64,000 nucleotides of DNA from Mesorhizobium sp. M4B.F.Ca.ET.203.01.1.1 (GTDB taxonomy: Bacteria > Pseudomonadota > Alphaproteobacteria > Rhizobiales > Rhizobiaceae). The notes below the pieces were generated by a model, which saw only the letters and a list, made by a program, of their open reading frames with translations, ran no database searches and had not been told where the DNA came from. Shown here piece by piece: positions 1 to 9,448 of this stretch. The stretch lies in contig NZ_SRUO01000003.1 of the NCBI RefSeq assembly GCF_004791025.1, positions 434,001 through 498,000 of the forward strand, read 5' to 3'. The first letter of the stretch is position 1, and the number at the start of each line of letters is the position of its first letter. Both the position numbers and the translations under genes were made by a program.

Positions 1-179
1 AGCCGCTCGCCGCCGGCGTGCTGAAGCCGGATGCCATCATTGCCGACCTGCATGAGCTGGCGCGCGGCGAGAAGGCCGGGCGGCAAAGCGACGGCGAGAT
101 CACCCTGTTCAAGTCGGTCGGCGCCGCGCTCGAGGACCTTGCCGCCGGCATTGCCGTCTACAAGGCGCTCAAGCGATAG
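1..179 (+). CDS. Ornithine cyclodeaminase/mu-crystallin family protein (3' end only)
   Basis: An open frame enters from the left edge and ends at a TAG at 177-179, giving the last 58 residues of a protein. The tail reads through GEITLFKSVGAALEDLAAG, which is the conserved C-terminal segment of the ornithine cyclodeaminase/mu-crystallin family (NAD-dependent cyclodeaminases, ketimine reductases and related amino-acid dehydrogenases). The start and the NAD-binding core lie outside the window, so substrate cannot be judged. Its last 11 bases overlap the 3' end of the convergent VOC gene. Confidence 0.75.
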   Translation, partial: PLAAGVLKPDAIIADLHELARGEKAGRQSDGEITLFKSVGAALEDLAAGIAVYKALKR

Positions 180-597
180 CGTCTGCCGGCGCCACAGCCT
201 TGCGATCGAACTTCCTGATCGCTTCGGCGCTGACCGGAGTGAACAAATTCACCAGATTGCCATCGGGATCGCGCAGCAGCAGCGATCGGTTTCCCCATGG
301 CATCGTCGTCGGCGTCTGCACGAAGGCGCCGATGGTCTCCGCCAGCCTGCGATATTGCGCGTCGACGTCGGCAACGCGAAACTCGATGATTGCCGAACGA
401 TTGGCGGCCGGCTCCGCCACATCCGCTCCGAACAACGCCAGGGTGCGCGTGCTGCCGATCGCCAGCGTGCAGGAGGCGGTTGCCAGTTCGGCGAAATCCG
501 GAGTGAACCAGGTCGCCGTCAAGCCGGTGATCGCCTCGTAAAATGCCACCAGAGGCTTGATCTGGTCGGTGATGATGCGGATCGAGACGAAGTCCAT
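169..597 (-). CDS. VOC family (glyoxalase/bleomycin-resistance fold) protein
   Basis: This 142-residue protein begins MDFVSIRIITDQIKPLVAFY and contains LLRDPDGNLVNLF near residues 105-117, the usual closing strand of a vicinal-oxygen-chelate module. Such proteins are metal-dependent dioxygenases, isomerases or resistance proteins; nothing here fixes the substrate. I chose the ATG at 597 because AAGGAG lies just upstream, although the frame stays open for 18 more residues to 651. The gene stands alone and converges on the cyclodeaminase-like gene. Confidence 0.8.
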   Translation of the reverse strand: MDFVSIRIITDQIKPLVAFYEAITGLTATWFTPDFAELATASCTLAIGSTRTLALFGADVAEPAANRSAIIEFRVADVDAQYRRLAETIGAFVQTPTTMPWGNRSLLLRDPDGNLVNLFTPVSAEAIRKFDRKAVAPADAIA

Positions 598-691
598 AAT
601 GTTCTCCTTGGGGCAAGCGCGGCGGATCAGGTGATGATGCGCTTGTTGCACGAGGCTGATGACAGCCTGGTGTCAGCAGCCTGCCGCTGAC

Positions 692-1126
692 TCAGGCTGC
701 CTCGGAGGCCTTGGCACCCATGGCCTCGGCAATCAGCCGAAAATCGTGTTCGTCGATTTCGAACAGGCCAAAGCGCAGCTGATAGCCCCAGTTCGTCTTG
801 CCCGCTGTGAAGTCCAGCCTGTCGAGCAGCGGCTTGATCGCCGCTTCCTCCGCCTTCGCCCAGGCGACATCGCGCCGGAATGGCGTGAAGCCGCCGCCCA
901 TCTCGCCCTGGTAGGGATCGCCTTCACGCACGGTGCCTATTGCCGTGAACGACTGCAGGCCGTCCCTTTCGCCGAGCACCGTGTTCGGCGAATAGTAGGC
1001 GATGCCGTCGCCGGGTCTGATGCGGCGCAACGGCGCCAGTCTGCCGTGGTTGACCTGCATGAAGCCGCCCGCGCGGCCGACCCGGACATGCGCGGCCGAG
1101 GCGACGGCGATCCAATGCGCGCTCAT
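692..1126 (-). CDS. EVE domain-containing protein (UPF0310 type)
   Basis: A 144-residue single-domain protein starting [20 protein letters not shown], with [15 protein letters not shown] near the end, matching the EVE domain of the PUA-like fold. EVE proteins are thought to recognise modified bases in DNA or RNA; no fused nuclease or helicase is present. The start is fixed by an ATGA overlap with the upstream VOC gene (its TGA at 1123-1125, this ATG at 1124-1126), so the two are probably translationally coupled. The frame is open well upstream, but that part only shadows the VOC gene. Confidence 0.85.
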   Translation of the reverse strand: MSAHWIAVASAAHVRVGRAGGFMQVNHGRLAPLRRIRPGDGIAYYSPNTVLGERDGLQSFTAIGTVREGDPYQGEMGGGFTPFRRDVAWAKAEEAAIKPLLDRLDFTAGKTNWGYQLRFGLFEIDEHDFRLIAEAMGAKASEAA

Positions 1127-1503
1127 GCCTGGTCCCCGTCGTTCAGCCAATAGACGCGCAGCCGATGATTGTCGGGATCGAGCGCGACGAAGGTGCGGCC
1201 GAAATCCATGTCGGTCGGCGCCTGCAGGATGTTCAGGCCGCGACCCGCCCAGTCCCGGTGGGCGGCGTCGACCGCCGCCGGCGTGTCCTGCGCGAAGACG
1301 ATCTCGGCGCCGCCGCCCGCGGCCGCCGCCGCCGGCTCCACCGTATGGCGCGACCACAGGCCGAGCTTGAAGCCGCCGTCGAGCACGAACAGCACGAAGG
1401 TCGGCGATGCCTCGACCGGCTGCCGCCCGAGCAGCGCGGCGTAGAAGGCGCCGCTCCGCTCCGGGCTGTCGACATAGAGGATGACGAAATTGGGGGTGTC
1501 CAT
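1123..1503 (-). CDS. VOC family protein, coupled to the EVE gene
   Basis: This 126-residue protein begins [20 protein letters not shown] and ends with [20 protein letters not shown], the paired beta-alpha modules of a VOC/glyoxalase-like protein. The start at 1503 is supported by GGAGAA about seven bases upstream. It lies 70 bases downstream of the WYL regulator on the same strand and overlaps the EVE gene by four bases. WYL regulator, VOC protein and EVE protein therefore look like one small operon. Substrate unknown. Confidence 0.85.
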   Translation of the reverse strand: MDTPNFVILYVDSPERSGAFYAALLGRQPVEASPTFVLFVLDGGFKLGLWSRHTVEPAAAAAGGGAEIVFAQDTPAAVDAAHRDWAGRGLNILQAPTDMDFGRTFVALDPDNHRLRVYWLNDGDQA

Positions 1504-1573
1504 TGCTGTTCTCCAACGTGTCTTCGATTGGAGGACCTTACGCACCACCACTGTCAGATTCTGGCAGCAGCCA

Positions 1574-2290
1574 TCAGCGGCCGGTGCCTTTCGACGCATC
1601 CCGACCCGCTTGCGTCGTGTCGAGCGTTGCCCGCCACTCCTTGAGCAGCGACTGGCGCCGGCGCGGATAGCGCACATCGGTGGCGTTGAGGCCGGACATG
1701 CGATCGGCGCGGAAATGGCGAAAATCCTGCCGCGTCTCGCACCAGGCGACCAACACCCGCACCTTGTCGAAGAAGCCGATCGCGAAGGGCCAGACCATGC
1801 GCTGGGACTGGGCGCCTGCGCCATCCCGATAGAGGAACCCGAGCTTGCGTTCGTTGCGGATGGCCAGGCGCACCAGGCCAAGGTCGATGCCTTCGGTGGC
1901 CTCGGCGCCCGGCCCGACGAGCAGCGCGGTGGCGTCGAGATCCTCGCGCAGGTCATCCGGCAGCACCGCCGCGATCTTGGCCAGCGCATCGGTGGCGGCG
2001 GCCGAAAGCCGCTTGTCCGGCTGCTTGGCGACCCACCGCGACCCGAGCACGACGGCCTCGATCTCCTCGTCGGTGAACATCAGCGGCGGCAGCATGAAGC
2101 CAGGCTTCAGCACATAGCCCAGCCCCGCCTCGCCCTCGATCGGCGCGCCCTGCCCCTGCAGCGTTGCGATGTCGCGGTAGAGCGTGCGGATCGAGACGCC
2201 CATTTCGCCCGCGAGCGTGCGCCCGCTCACCGGCCGGCGGTGGCGGCGCAGGATCTGGATCAGGTCGAGCAGGCGTTCGGAGCGGGACAT
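1574..2290 (-). CDS. WYL-domain transcriptional regulator (YafY family)
   Basis: A 238-residue regulator. Residues 3-60 form a DeoR-like winged helix (ERLLDLIQILRRHRRPVSG, then VSIRTLYRDIATLQ). The C-terminal half carries the WYL core, with FFDKVRVLVAWCETRQDFR where family members have the ligand-binding WYL strand. YafY-type proteins are usually local regulators, so the VOC/EVE pair downstream is the natural target. I chose the ATG at 2290; another at 2326 would add 12 residues, and neither has a strong ribosome binding site. It is divergent from the methyltransferase at 2402. Confidence 0.85.
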   Translation of the reverse strand: MSRSERLLDLIQILRRHRRPVSGRTLAGEMGVSIRTLYRDIATLQGQGAPIEGEAGLGYVLKPGFMLPPLMFTDEEIEAVVLGSRWVAKQPDKRLSAAATDALAKIAAVLPDDLREDLDATALLVGPGAEATEGIDLGLVRLAIRNERKLGFLYRDGAGAQSQRMVWPFAIGFFDKVRVLVAWCETRQDFRHFRADRMSGLNATDVRYPRRRQSLLKEWRATLDTTQAGRDASKGTGR

Positions 2291-2401
2291 GGCCCAGATT
2301 TGCCCGTTTCCCCCGCTGAGGTCCATCACGGACGTCGGACCATTTTGTTGCGCCGCCGATGGCCCTATGTCAAAAGCGGCCTGCCGTTCCGGAGAGTGTT
2401 C

Positions 2402-3463
2402 TTGAAATCCTTTCGCGATCGAAACCGCGACAACCGTCCGCGCCAGCCCGCCAAAGCCAATGCCGCCCAATCGCATCCCCGCGAGGCCGGCGCGGCAACG
2501 AGGCAGGAGCCACAGGGCCGCCCCGAACCCAAATCCGCGCCGCGCGTCCTTGCGCGCCGCGAGGGCGCGCTGCCGACCGAGCGGCTGCCACTGATCCTCG
2601 AAGTGGCGCCCAATGCCGACTACGCTCTGCTGGATAGCGGCGCCGGCCAAAAACTCGAGCAGTACGGCCCCTATCGCATCGTGCGGCCGGAGGGCCAGGC
2701 GATCTGGCAGCGGGCGCTGCCGGCCAGGGACTGGGAGCGCGCCGACGCCATCTTCACCGGCGACACCGACGAGGAGGGTATCGGCCGCTGGCGCTTCCCG
2801 AAAACGCCGCTCGGCGAAACCTGGCCGATGAAGCATGACGGCATCGACTATCTTGGCCGCTTCACCTCGTTTCGCCATGTCGGCGTCTTTCCCGAACAGG
2901 CCTCCCACTGGGATCACATGGCCGGGCTGATCATGGCCGCCAAACGGCCGGTCAAGGTACTGAACTTGTTCGGTTATACCGGCCTTGCCTCGCTGGTGGC
3001 AGCCCGCGCCGGCGCCGAGGTCACCCATGTCGATGCGTCCAAGAAGGCCATCGGCTGGGCCCGGGAAAACCAGGAGATGGCCGGGCTCGCCAGCAAGCCG
3101 ATCCGCTGGATCGTCGAGGACGCCGTGAAGTTCGCCGAGCGCGAGGAGCGCCGCGGCAGCCGCTACGATATCGTCCTGTTCGACCCGCCCGCCTATGGCC
3201 GCGGCCCGAAGGGCGAGGTCTGGCAATTGTTCGACGACCTGCCCGGATTGACCGACCTCTGCCGCTCAATCCTGACGCCGAAGCCGCTCGCCGTTGTGCT
3301 GACCGCCTATTCGATCCGCGCTTCATTCTTCGCCATCCATGCCCTGATGCGCGACACCTTCGCCGGCATGGGCGGCACGGTCGAATCGGGCGAGCTGATC
3401 ATCCGCGAGAAATCCGCCGGCCGCGCGCTGTCGACCTCGCTGTTCTCGCGCTGGGTGGCCTGA
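2402..3463 (+). CDS. Class I SAM-dependent rRNA methyltransferase (RlmI/RlmK-like)
   Basis: About 353 residues. A basic, low-complexity N-terminus (to about residue 60) is followed by a Rossmann methyltransferase with motif I VLNLFGYTGLASLVAARAGA near residue 186 and the catalytic-loop motif LFDPPAYGRGPKGEVW near 257, typical of 23S rRNA cytosine-C5/guanine methyltransferases of the RlmI group. There is no usable ATG in the N-terminal part; I chose TTG 2402 because GGAG lies seven bases upstream, and GTG 2396 is the alternative. The stop abuts the next gene (TGAATG), so the two RNA methyltransferases form an operon. Confidence 0.8.
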   Translation: MKSFRDRNRDNRPRQPAKANAAQSHPREAGAATRQEPQGRPEPKSAPRVLARREGALPTERLPLILEVAPNADYALLDSGAGQKLEQYGPYRIVRPEGQAIWQRALPARDWERADAIFTGDTDEEGIGRWRFPKTPLGETWPMKHDGIDYLGRFTSFRHVGVFPEQASHWDHMAGLIMAAKRPVKVLNLFGYTGLASLVAARAGAEVTHVDASKKAIGWARENQEMAGLASKPIRWIVEDAVKFAEREERRGSRYDIVLFDPPAYGRGPKGEVWQLFDDLPGLTDLCRSILTPKPLAVVLTAYSIRASFFAIHALMRDTFAGMGGTVESGELIIREKSAGRALSTSLFSRWVA

Positions 3464-4312
3464 ATGAACGCTTATGAGAGCTCCCGCGCCGTCGGCCAGG
3501 TGAAGGAGGTCACCAGCCTCGCCAACCCGCTGGTCAAGGACATCAAGGCGCTGGCGCTGAAGAAATTCCGCGACCAGCAGAACGCCTTCATGGCCGAAGG
3601 CTTGAAGCTGGTCATCGACGCGGTCGATCTCGGCTGGCATATCCGCACGCTGGTCTTCGCCAAGGCCGGACGCGGCAATGCGGCGGTGGAGAAGGTCGCG
3701 GCGCGCACCGTCGCCGCCGGCGGCACCGTGCTCGAAGTCTCCGAAAAGGTGCTGGCGGCGATCACCCGCCGCGACAACCCGCAAATGGTGGTCGGCGTCT
3801 TTGCCCAGAAGGTGCTGCCACTGAGGGACATTCGCGCCACGGATGGCGACGTCTGGGTGGCGCTCGACCGGGTGCGCGATCCCGGCAATCTCGGCACCGT
3901 CATCCGCACCGTCGATGCCGTCGGCGCCAAGGGCGTCATCCTGGTCGGCGAGACCACCGATCCCTTTTCCGTCGAGACCGTGCGCGCCACCATGGGCTCG
4001 ATCTTCGCCGTGCCCGTCGCCAGGGCGACGCCGGAGGCTTTTCTGGCCTGGCGCAAGGGCTTTCCGGGCCTCGTCGCCGGCACCCATCTGAAGGGCGCGG
4101 TCGATTACCGTTCGGTCGATTTTACCAGGGGGCCGGTGCTGCTCTTGATGGGCAACGAGCAGCAGGGCCTGCCCGACAGCCTGGCCGAGAGCTGCGACCG
4201 TCTGCTCAGGATTCCGCAAGCCGGCCGCGCCGATTCACTCAATCTGGCGGTCGCCACCGGCATCATGCTGTTCGAGATCCGGCGCGCCGCGCTGAAGCTG
4301 GGCCCGGACTAG
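3464..4312 (+). CDS. TrmH/SpoU-family RNA 2'-O-methyltransferase
   Basis: A 282-residue SPOUT-class methyltransferase. The N-terminal 100 residues look like the L30e-like substrate-binding domain (AFMAEGLKLVIDAVDLGW). The three SpoU motifs follow: DRVRDPGNLGTVIRT near 135, LLMGNEQQGLP near 226 and IPQAGRADSLNLAVATGIM near 249, which form the trefoil-knot SAM site. It methylates ribose in rRNA or tRNA; the target cannot be assigned. It begins directly after the stop of the RlmI-like gene. Confidence 0.9.
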   Translation: MNAYESSRAVGQVKEVTSLANPLVKDIKALALKKFRDQQNAFMAEGLKLVIDAVDLGWHIRTLVFAKAGRGNAAVEKVAARTVAAGGTVLEVSEKVLAAITRRDNPQMVVGVFAQKVLPLRDIRATDGDVWVALDRVRDPGNLGTVIRTVDAVGAKGVILVGETTDPFSVETVRATMGSIFAVPVARATPEAFLAWRKGFPGLVAGTHLKGAVDYRSVDFTRGPVLLLMGNEQQGLPDSLAESCDRLLRIPQAGRADSLNLAVATGIMLFEIRRAALKLGPD

Positions 4313-4360
4313 ACCATGATGCCAAGAAATGGCGTCCGGTATTCGGACAGGGTCATGGTC
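4312..4360. repeat. 49-bp palindromic intergenic repeat (ATGATGCC type)
   Basis: The gap between the SpoU methyltransferase and lspA holds an element bounded by perfect 8-bp inverted ends, GACCATGA and TCATGGTC, with an inner hairpin GTCCG-gtatt-CGGAC. It resembles a short dispersed element I associate with Rhizobiales intergenic regions. No second copy of this family was noticed in the window, so membership is from memory. Confidence 0.5.
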
Positions 4361-4380
4361 AAACAAGAGGGCATCAAACC

Positions 4381-4863
4381 GTGAAGTCGTGGTCCCCCTA
4401 CGCCCTGCTGGTCGTCGTCGCCATCGCGCTCGACCAGTGGATCAAGCACCTGGTGAAAAGCGGCCTCACCTTCCAGGAGAAGGTCGATCTCCTGCCCTTC
4501 CTGGCGCTGTTCCGCACCTACAACACCGGCATCGCCTTCTCGATGTTCCAGTCCTTCGGCGATACCGGCCTGGTGGTGATTGCCGTCCTCGTCGTCGCCT
4601 TCGTGCTCTACCTCGCAACCCGCACGCCGGCGGGCCACGCGGTTGCCCGGACCGGCTTCGCGCTGATCATCGGCGGCGCGGTGGGCAATGTCATCGACCG
4701 CGTCGCCTACGGCCATGTCATCGACTACATTTTGTTCCACACGCCGGTCTGGTCCTTCGCCGTCTTCAATTTGGCGGATGCCTTCATCTCGGTCGGCGCC
4801 GCGCTGGTCCTCTTCGATGAATTGATCGGCTGGCGGCGCCAGCCCAAGACCTCGCAAGATTGA
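4381..4863 (+). CDS. lspA: Lipoprotein signal peptidase (signal peptidase II)
   Basis: A 160-residue membrane protein with four predicted helices that cleaves signal peptides from diacylglyceryl-modified prolipoproteins. Family landmarks are in order: DQWIKHL near the N-terminus, [29 protein letters not shown] with the first catalytic Asp, and [12 protein letters not shown] with the second. It starts at GTG 4381 behind AAGAGGG. The end overlaps the open frame of the next gene, whose own start is at 4917. Confidence 0.95.
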   Translation: MKSWSPYALLVVVAIALDQWIKHLVKSGLTFQEKVDLLPFLALFRTYNTGIAFSMFQSFGDTGLVVIAVLVVAFVLYLATRTPAGHAVARTGFALIIGGAVGNVIDRVAYGHVIDYILFHTPVWSFAVFNLADAFISVGAALVLFDELIGWRRQPKTSQD

Positions 4864-4916
4864 CCTCGCGCGGCCGTCGCCGCACAGTCCGAGCACCGCA
4901 CAGCCGGGAGAAGAAC

Positions 4917-5906
4917 GTGTCCGATACCTTCAAAGCCATCCTCGTTTCGCGCGACGCCGACAAGAAGCAGTCGGTCGCCGTCACCGACCTCACCGAAGCC
5001 GACCTGATGGAGGGCGACGTCACCGTCGCGGTCGAGGCGACGACCGTGAACTACAAGGATGGGCTGGCCATCACCGGCAAGGCGCCGGTCATCCGCCGCT
5101 GGCCGCTGGTGCCGGGCATCGATTTCGCCGGCACCGTCATCTCCTCCTCGCATGCCGACTGGCGCAAGGGTGACAAGGTCATCCTCAACGGCTGGGGCGT
5201 CGGCGAGACGCATTTCGGCGCCTTTGCCGGCCGCGCCCGTGTCAACGGCGACTGGCTGGTGCCGCTGCCGGAGGGCATGAGCCCGCATGATGCGATGGCG
5301 GTCGGCACCGCCGGCTACACCGCCATGCTCAGCGTCATGGCGCTCGAGCGGCATGGCATCGTGCCGGATCGCGGCCCGGTCGTGGTGACCGGTGCGGCCG
5401 GCGGCGTCGGCTCGGTCGCGGTCTCGATCCTCTCCAGCCTCGGCTACCATGTCATCGCTTCGACCGGCCGCAATGCCGAAAGCCCCTATCTGATCGACCT
5501 CGGCGCCGCCGAGGTGATCTCGCGCGACGAGCTCACGCAGCCGGCAAAGCCGCTCGCCAAGGAACGCTGGGCCGGCGGCGTCGATGCGGTCGGCAGCCAC
5601 ACGCTCGCCAATGTACTGTCGATGACCGCCTATGGCGGAGCTGTGGCCGCCTGCGGGCTTGCCGGCGGCATGGACCTGCCGGCGAGCGTCGCTCCCTTCA
5701 TCCTGCGCGGCGTCTCGCTGCTCGGCATCGATTCGGTGATGGCGCCGAAGGCGGTGCGTCTCGAGGCGTGGCGCCGCATCGGCACCGATCTCGACCACAG
5801 GAAACTCGCGACGCTGTCCAGGACCATCGGTTTTGACGGCATAATCGACGCCGCGCGCGACATCGTCGACGGCAGGATCAGGGGCCGCGTCGTGGTCGAT
5901 ATGTGA
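4917..5906 (+). CDS. MDR-type quinone oxidoreductase of the YhdH/AcuI group
   Basis: A 329-residue zinc-free medium-chain dehydrogenase. The N-terminal GroES-like part contains [16 protein letters not shown], and the nucleotide-binding fold carries [17 protein letters not shown]. The whole matches the YhdH/AcuI group, which includes NADPH-dependent acrylyl-CoA reductases. The start is GTG 4917 behind GGGAGAAG; the open frame back to 4860 would overlap lspA and has no such site. It is probably co-transcribed with lspA, 53 bases away. Acrylyl-CoA activity is a family inference. Confidence 0.85.
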   Translation: MSDTFKAILVSRDADKKQSVAVTDLTEADLMEGDVTVAVEATTVNYKDGLAITGKAPVIRRWPLVPGIDFAGTVISSSHADWRKGDKVILNGWGVGETHFGAFAGRARVNGDWLVPLPEGMSPHDAMAVGTAGYTAMLSVMALERHGIVPDRGPVVVTGAAGGVGSVAVSILSSLGYHVIASTGRNAESPYLIDLGAAEVISRDELTQPAKPLAKERWAGGVDAVGSHTLANVLSMTAYGGAVAACGLAGGMDLPASVAPFILRGVSLLGIDSVMAPKAVRLEAWRRIGTDLDHRKLATLSRTIGFDGIIDAARDIVDGRIRGRVVVDM

Positions 5907-5995
5907 GCCGCGGATAGGGCGAAAACCGCGCGACTGTTAAAATTCGAACGATCCGCCGCAGCCTTCCATAATCTCTCTGTGGCAAGGCTTTCCGC

Positions 5996-8287
5996 ATGAT
6001 CGCGGAATCCGGCATCAAGGCGGCGCAGACTGCCGAAGGCGTGGGCGGGCAAGGCCCCGACGCGCCGAAGCGGCAGCTTGTCGCCCCGCCGCCGCTGGCG
6101 CCCGTGCTCCCCCCGGCCAATCCCGAAGGCCTGCCTTTCCTGACCGTCGTCGCCATCGCGGTGTTGGCCGGGCTGGCTCACCTGACCGGCGCGCCGACCT
6201 TCGTCACCCTCGGTTTGCTGGTGACGGGCCTTGCCGGCCTCGGCATGCATCTGCGCAGCAAGCGCAACGAACGCCGCGCCGCGGCCCTGCTCGACGAGAC
6301 CGCCGCCCGCAACCGCGCCGAGATCGAGACGCTCGCTGACCGCATGTGGGAGATGCAGGAAAGCGAGGAGCGGTTTCGCGGGCTGATCGACGCGCTCGGC
6401 GACCTCGTCGTCCATCGCGATCGCGACGGCCATATCGTCTACGCCAACAAGGTTTTCGCCGACCTTGTCGACATCGATCAGCGCGACCTCGCCGGCAAGA
6501 GCTTGTCGGAGCTTGGCATCGATGTCGGCATCGTTCCCGACGCCGCCTTCTCGGATCATGAGTGTCTGAGCTCCACCGACGTCGCCATCCGCACGCCGAG
6601 CGGTCCGCGCTGGTTTTCCTGGATCGAGCTGTCGGTGCGCGACAAGGACAACGGCGCCGTCTCGCACCGGGCGATCGCGCGCGACATCACCGCCCGCAAG
6701 CGCGCCGAATCCTCGCTGATCACCGCCCGCGAGCGCGCCGAATATGCCAGCCAGGCCAAGTCGCGCTTCCTCGCCACCGTCAGCCATGAGATCCGCACGC
6801 CGATGAACGGCATCATGGGCATGGCCAAGCTCCTGGTCGACACCGATCTGTCGCCCGAGCAGCGCACCTATGTGGGCGCGGTCTCGACCTCGGCCAGCGC
6901 GCTGCTCGCCCTGATCGAGGACCTGCTCGACTACTCCAAGATCGAGGCCGGCCGCTTCGACCCCGAGCCGCAGCCGACATCTGTGCGCGAGATCGCCGAC
7001 AACATCATCGAACTGATGGCGTCACGTGCCTTCACCAAAAGCATCGGCCTTGGTTGCCATGTCGAGCCCGACGTTCCGCAGATGATCACCGCCGATCCGG
7101 GTCGGGTGCGCCAGGTGCTGCTCAACCTGATAGGCAACGCCATCAAGTTCACCGACACCGGCGGCGTGCTGCTCAGCGTCGCGCGGGCGCGCACCGAAAC
7201 CACCGACCGCATCTGCTTCAACGTCGCCGACACCGGTCCGGGACTGCGCGAAGAGGACATGGAACGCATCTTCGAGGAGTTCGAGCAATCCGACGGCACC
7301 TCGACCCGGGTGCATGGCGGCGCCGGCCTCGGCCTTGCCATCTCCAGGCGCCTGGTGACCGCCATGGGCGGCTCGATCTCCGTGTCGAGCCGGCTCGGCG
7401 AGGGATCCGAATTCGTCTTCGAGCTTCCGGCGGTGGCGGCGACCGAGCCGCCGCAAAACCGGCAGGACATACTGTCCGGCCGGCGTGCCGTGATCGTGTC
7501 GAAGAACGCGGTCGAGGCCGACGCCATCGCGCGCACCATCCGCGCCCATGGCGGCGCCGTCGAACTGGCGACGACCCTCGCCCAGGCAACGCCTTTCGCG
7601 GCGGGTTGCGATGCGCTTCTGGTCGACGCCGCGATGGAGAACGGCGACGGGCGCCTGCTCAAGCGCTTGCGCCAGGGCGGCTTTGCCGATTGCGAGGCGA
7701 TCACGCTGATCGCGCCGACCGACCGCGGCATGCTCGGCGAATTCCGCGCCAATGGCTATGCCACCTTCCTGGCGCGGCCGGTGCGCGGCGAGACGCTGCT
7801 GCGCGTGCTTTTGACCAGCCATGCGCCCGCCGTCGCGCTGCCGCAGACGGACAGGCAGGGCGCACCGCCCGCGCGCGCCGGCGGCCGCCGCGGCGAGCAC
7901 GGCCTGTCGGTGCTTATCGCCGAGGACAACGACATCAACGCCATGCTCGCCCGCGCCACACTTCTGAAGGCCGGGCACCGCGTCAAGGTCGTCGGCAACG
8001 GCAAGGCCGCCGTCGAGGCCGTCACCGATGCCGGCCTGAAGCATCGCTTCGATGTTGTGCTGATGGACCTGCACATGCCGGTCATGGACGGGCTGGATGC
8101 CATCGCCGCCATCCGCCGCCACGAGGAGGCGCTGGCGGTGCCGCCGGTTCCGATCATGGTGCTGTCGGCGGACAGCCAGGAAAAGACCCGCCATACGGTG
8201 CTGGCGCACGGCGCCAGCGGCTTCGTTACCAAGCCGCTCGATCCGGATGCTCTGGTAAGCGCCGTCGAGGCGCAGGTCGCTGCCTGA
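5996..8287 (+). CDS. Hybrid sensor histidine kinase with pseudo-receiver and receiver
   Basis: A 763-residue hybrid kinase. A Pro/Ala-rich N-terminus leads to two transmembrane helices (about 46-83), a PAS domain (about 115-230), HisKA with phospho-acceptor His264 ([19 protein letters not shown]), HATPase_c with [20 protein letters not shown] and [13 protein letters not shown], then two receiver-like domains. The first (about 490-600) lacks the acidic pair (VSKNAVEAD) and has Arg in place of the conserved Lys. The second (about 635-760) is canonical, with IAEDNDIN, phospho-acceptor Asp691 in [11 protein letters not shown] and TKPLD. No HPt domain or partner regulator is adjacent, so the signal and output are unknown. 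Confidence 0.92.
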   Translation: MIAESGIKAAQTAEGVGGQGPDAPKRQLVAPPPLAPVLPPANPEGLPFLTVVAIAVLAGLAHLTGAPTFVTLGLLVTGLAGLGMHLRSKRNERRAAALLDETAARNRAEIETLADRMWEMQESEERFRGLIDALGDLVVHRDRDGHIVYANKVFADLVDIDQRDLAGKSLSELGIDVGIVPDAAFSDHECLSSTDVAIRTPSGPRWFSWIELSVRDKDNGAVSHRAIARDITARKRAESSLITARERAEYASQAKSRFLATVSHEIRTPMNGIMGMAKLLVDTDLSPEQRTYVGAVSTSASALLALIEDLLDYSKIEAGRFDPEPQPTSVREIADNIIELMASRAFTKSIGLGCHVEPDVPQMITADPGRVRQVLLNLIGNAIKFTDTGGVLLSVARARTETTDRICFNVADTGPGLREEDMERIFEEFEQSDGTSTRVHGGAGLGLAISRRLVTAMGGSISVSSRLGEGSEFVFELPAVAATEPPQNRQDILSGRRAVIVSKNAVEADAIARTIRAHGGAVELATTLAQATPFAAGCDALLVDAAMENGDGRLLKRLRQGGFADCEAITLIAPTDRGMLGEFRANGYATFLARPVRGETLLRVLLTSHAPAVALPQTDRQGAPPARAGGRRGEHGLSVLIAEDNDINAMLARATLLKAGHRVKVVGNGKAAVEAVTDAGLKHRFDVVLMDLHMPVMDGLDAIAAIRRHEEALAVPPVPIMVLSADSQEKTRHTVLAHGASGFVTKPLDPDALVSAVEAQVAA

Positions 8288-8399
8288 TTTTTTTGCCCCG
8301 CCAATCGCCCTTGGATCGCTTGGCTTTGCTTCGTTAAGGTAGCCGGTTGAGGGCATTCGCCAGCCGACGAAGTATTGCCCGCCGCGCCGTATCACGGTA

Positions 8400-8417
8400 C
8401 TGTCACAATCCTGTTGC
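8400..8417 (+). promoter_or_regulatory. Candidate Pho box upstream of olsB
   Basis: Two 7-bp direct repeats, CTGTCAC (8400-8406) and CTGTTGC (8411-8417), are separated by four bases, giving the 11-bp periodicity of the PhoB recognition unit. The site lies about 50-70 bases before the olsB start. Ornithine-lipid formation is induced by phosphate limitation through PhoB in Sinorhizobium (established knowledge), which fits. An AT-containing stretch at 8421-8430 could serve as the -10 region. Confidence 0.6.
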
Positions 8418-8468
8418 ACCTACACCGTATCCCCGTGCCAAGAGGGATGGCTCGAAGGAGAATCACTC

Positions 8469-9356
8469 GTGCATACAGTTATGCCGGAATGTGACACTCG
8501 GCCGAACGCTGGCGGCGCCCTGCTCGCCACGCGGACGGCTGATGCCGTCGCAACAGGCGCCCCTCTCGGCCGCATCGGCAATCTCGAAGTCCGGCTTGCC
8601 CGCAACGAAGCCGAGATCGCTGCCGCGCAGGAGGTCCGCTACCGGGTGTTCTATGACGAGCTTGGCGCCAGGAAGGACCTGTTCCAGGCGCAGGACCGGC
8701 GCGACGCCGATCGTTTCGATCCGCTCTGCGATCACCTTTTGGTGTTCGATACGTCGCTTCCCGGCCCTGAGCACCGCCGCATCGTCGGCACCTACCGGCT
8801 GCTGCGGCAGGAGATCGCGGCGACGGCTGGCGGCTTCTATTCCGAGGGCGAATTCGAGCTGACCAATCTGATCGCCCGTCATCCCGGCCAGCGTTTTCTC
8901 GAGCTCGGCCGCTCCTGCGTGCTTAAGGAATACCGCTCCAAGCGCACCATCGAGGCGCTGTGGCAAGGCATCTGGGCCTATATCAACCACTACGGCATTG
9001 GCGTGATGACCGGCTGCGCTTCCTTCCACGGCATCGTGCCGGCGGCGCATGCCGAGGCGCTAACCTACCTCGCCCATCACTGCCGCACCAATTCGGCGTG
9101 GGACGTCAAGGCGGTTGCCGGCCGCTACTGCTCCATGGACCTGATGCCGATCGAAGCGGTCAACGCCAAGGCGGCCATCGCGTCCATGCCGCCGCTGGTC
9201 AAGGGTTACCTGCGCGTCGGCGCCCGCATCGGCGACGGCTGCGTCATCGATCACGAATTCTCGACCGTCGACGTCTTCGTCGTCATGCCGGTCAAGGAGA
9301 TCGGCGCGCGCTACGTCAACTATTATGGCGGGGAAGGCCAGCGCTTCGCGGCCTGA
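8469..9356 (+). CDS. olsB: L-ornithine N-alpha-acyltransferase (ornithine lipid synthesis)
   Basis: A 295-residue GNAT-fold acyltransferase matching OlsB, which transfers a 3-hydroxyacyl group from acyl-ACP to ornithine to make lyso-ornithine lipid. The region AQEVRYRVFYDELGARKDLF is characteristic, as are FLELGRSCVLKEYRSKRTIE and the PPLVKGYLRVGARIGDG segment near the C-terminus. The start is GTG 8469 with AAGGAG at 8455-8460. The usual partner olsA (second acyltransferase) is not adjacent. The upstream Pho box supports phosphate-limited expression. Confidence 0.9.
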   Translation: MHTVMPECDTRPNAGGALLATRTADAVATGAPLGRIGNLEVRLARNEAEIAAAQEVRYRVFYDELGARKDLFQAQDRRDADRFDPLCDHLLVFDTSLPGPEHRRIVGTYRLLRQEIAATAGGFYSEGEFELTNLIARHPGQRFLELGRSCVLKEYRSKRTIEALWQGIWAYINHYGIGVMTGCASFHGIVPAAHAEALTYLAHHCRTNSAWDVKAVAGRYCSMDLMPIEAVNAKAAIASMPPLVKGYLRVGARIGDGCVIDHEFSTVDVFVVMPVKEIGARYVNYYGGEGQRFAA

Positions 9357-9359
9357 CGC

Positions 9360-9394
<35 letters not shown>

Positions 9395-9448
9395 GGAAGA
9401 CATCACGTTCACGCTCCCCTGACTACTGACTATTCCCTAATCCCTCCA

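Noticed and set aside
1481..2401. N-terminal extension of the RlmI-like methyltransferase of about 300 codons
   Set aside because: It runs opposite the WYL regulator, carries no family sequence, and a GGAG-spaced TTG at 2402 gives a normal-length protein.
7022..8419. Leftward open frame opposite the histidine kinase
   Set aside because: No domain, Arg/Gly/Ala-biased, and fully overlapped by a gene with clear kinase and receiver motifs.
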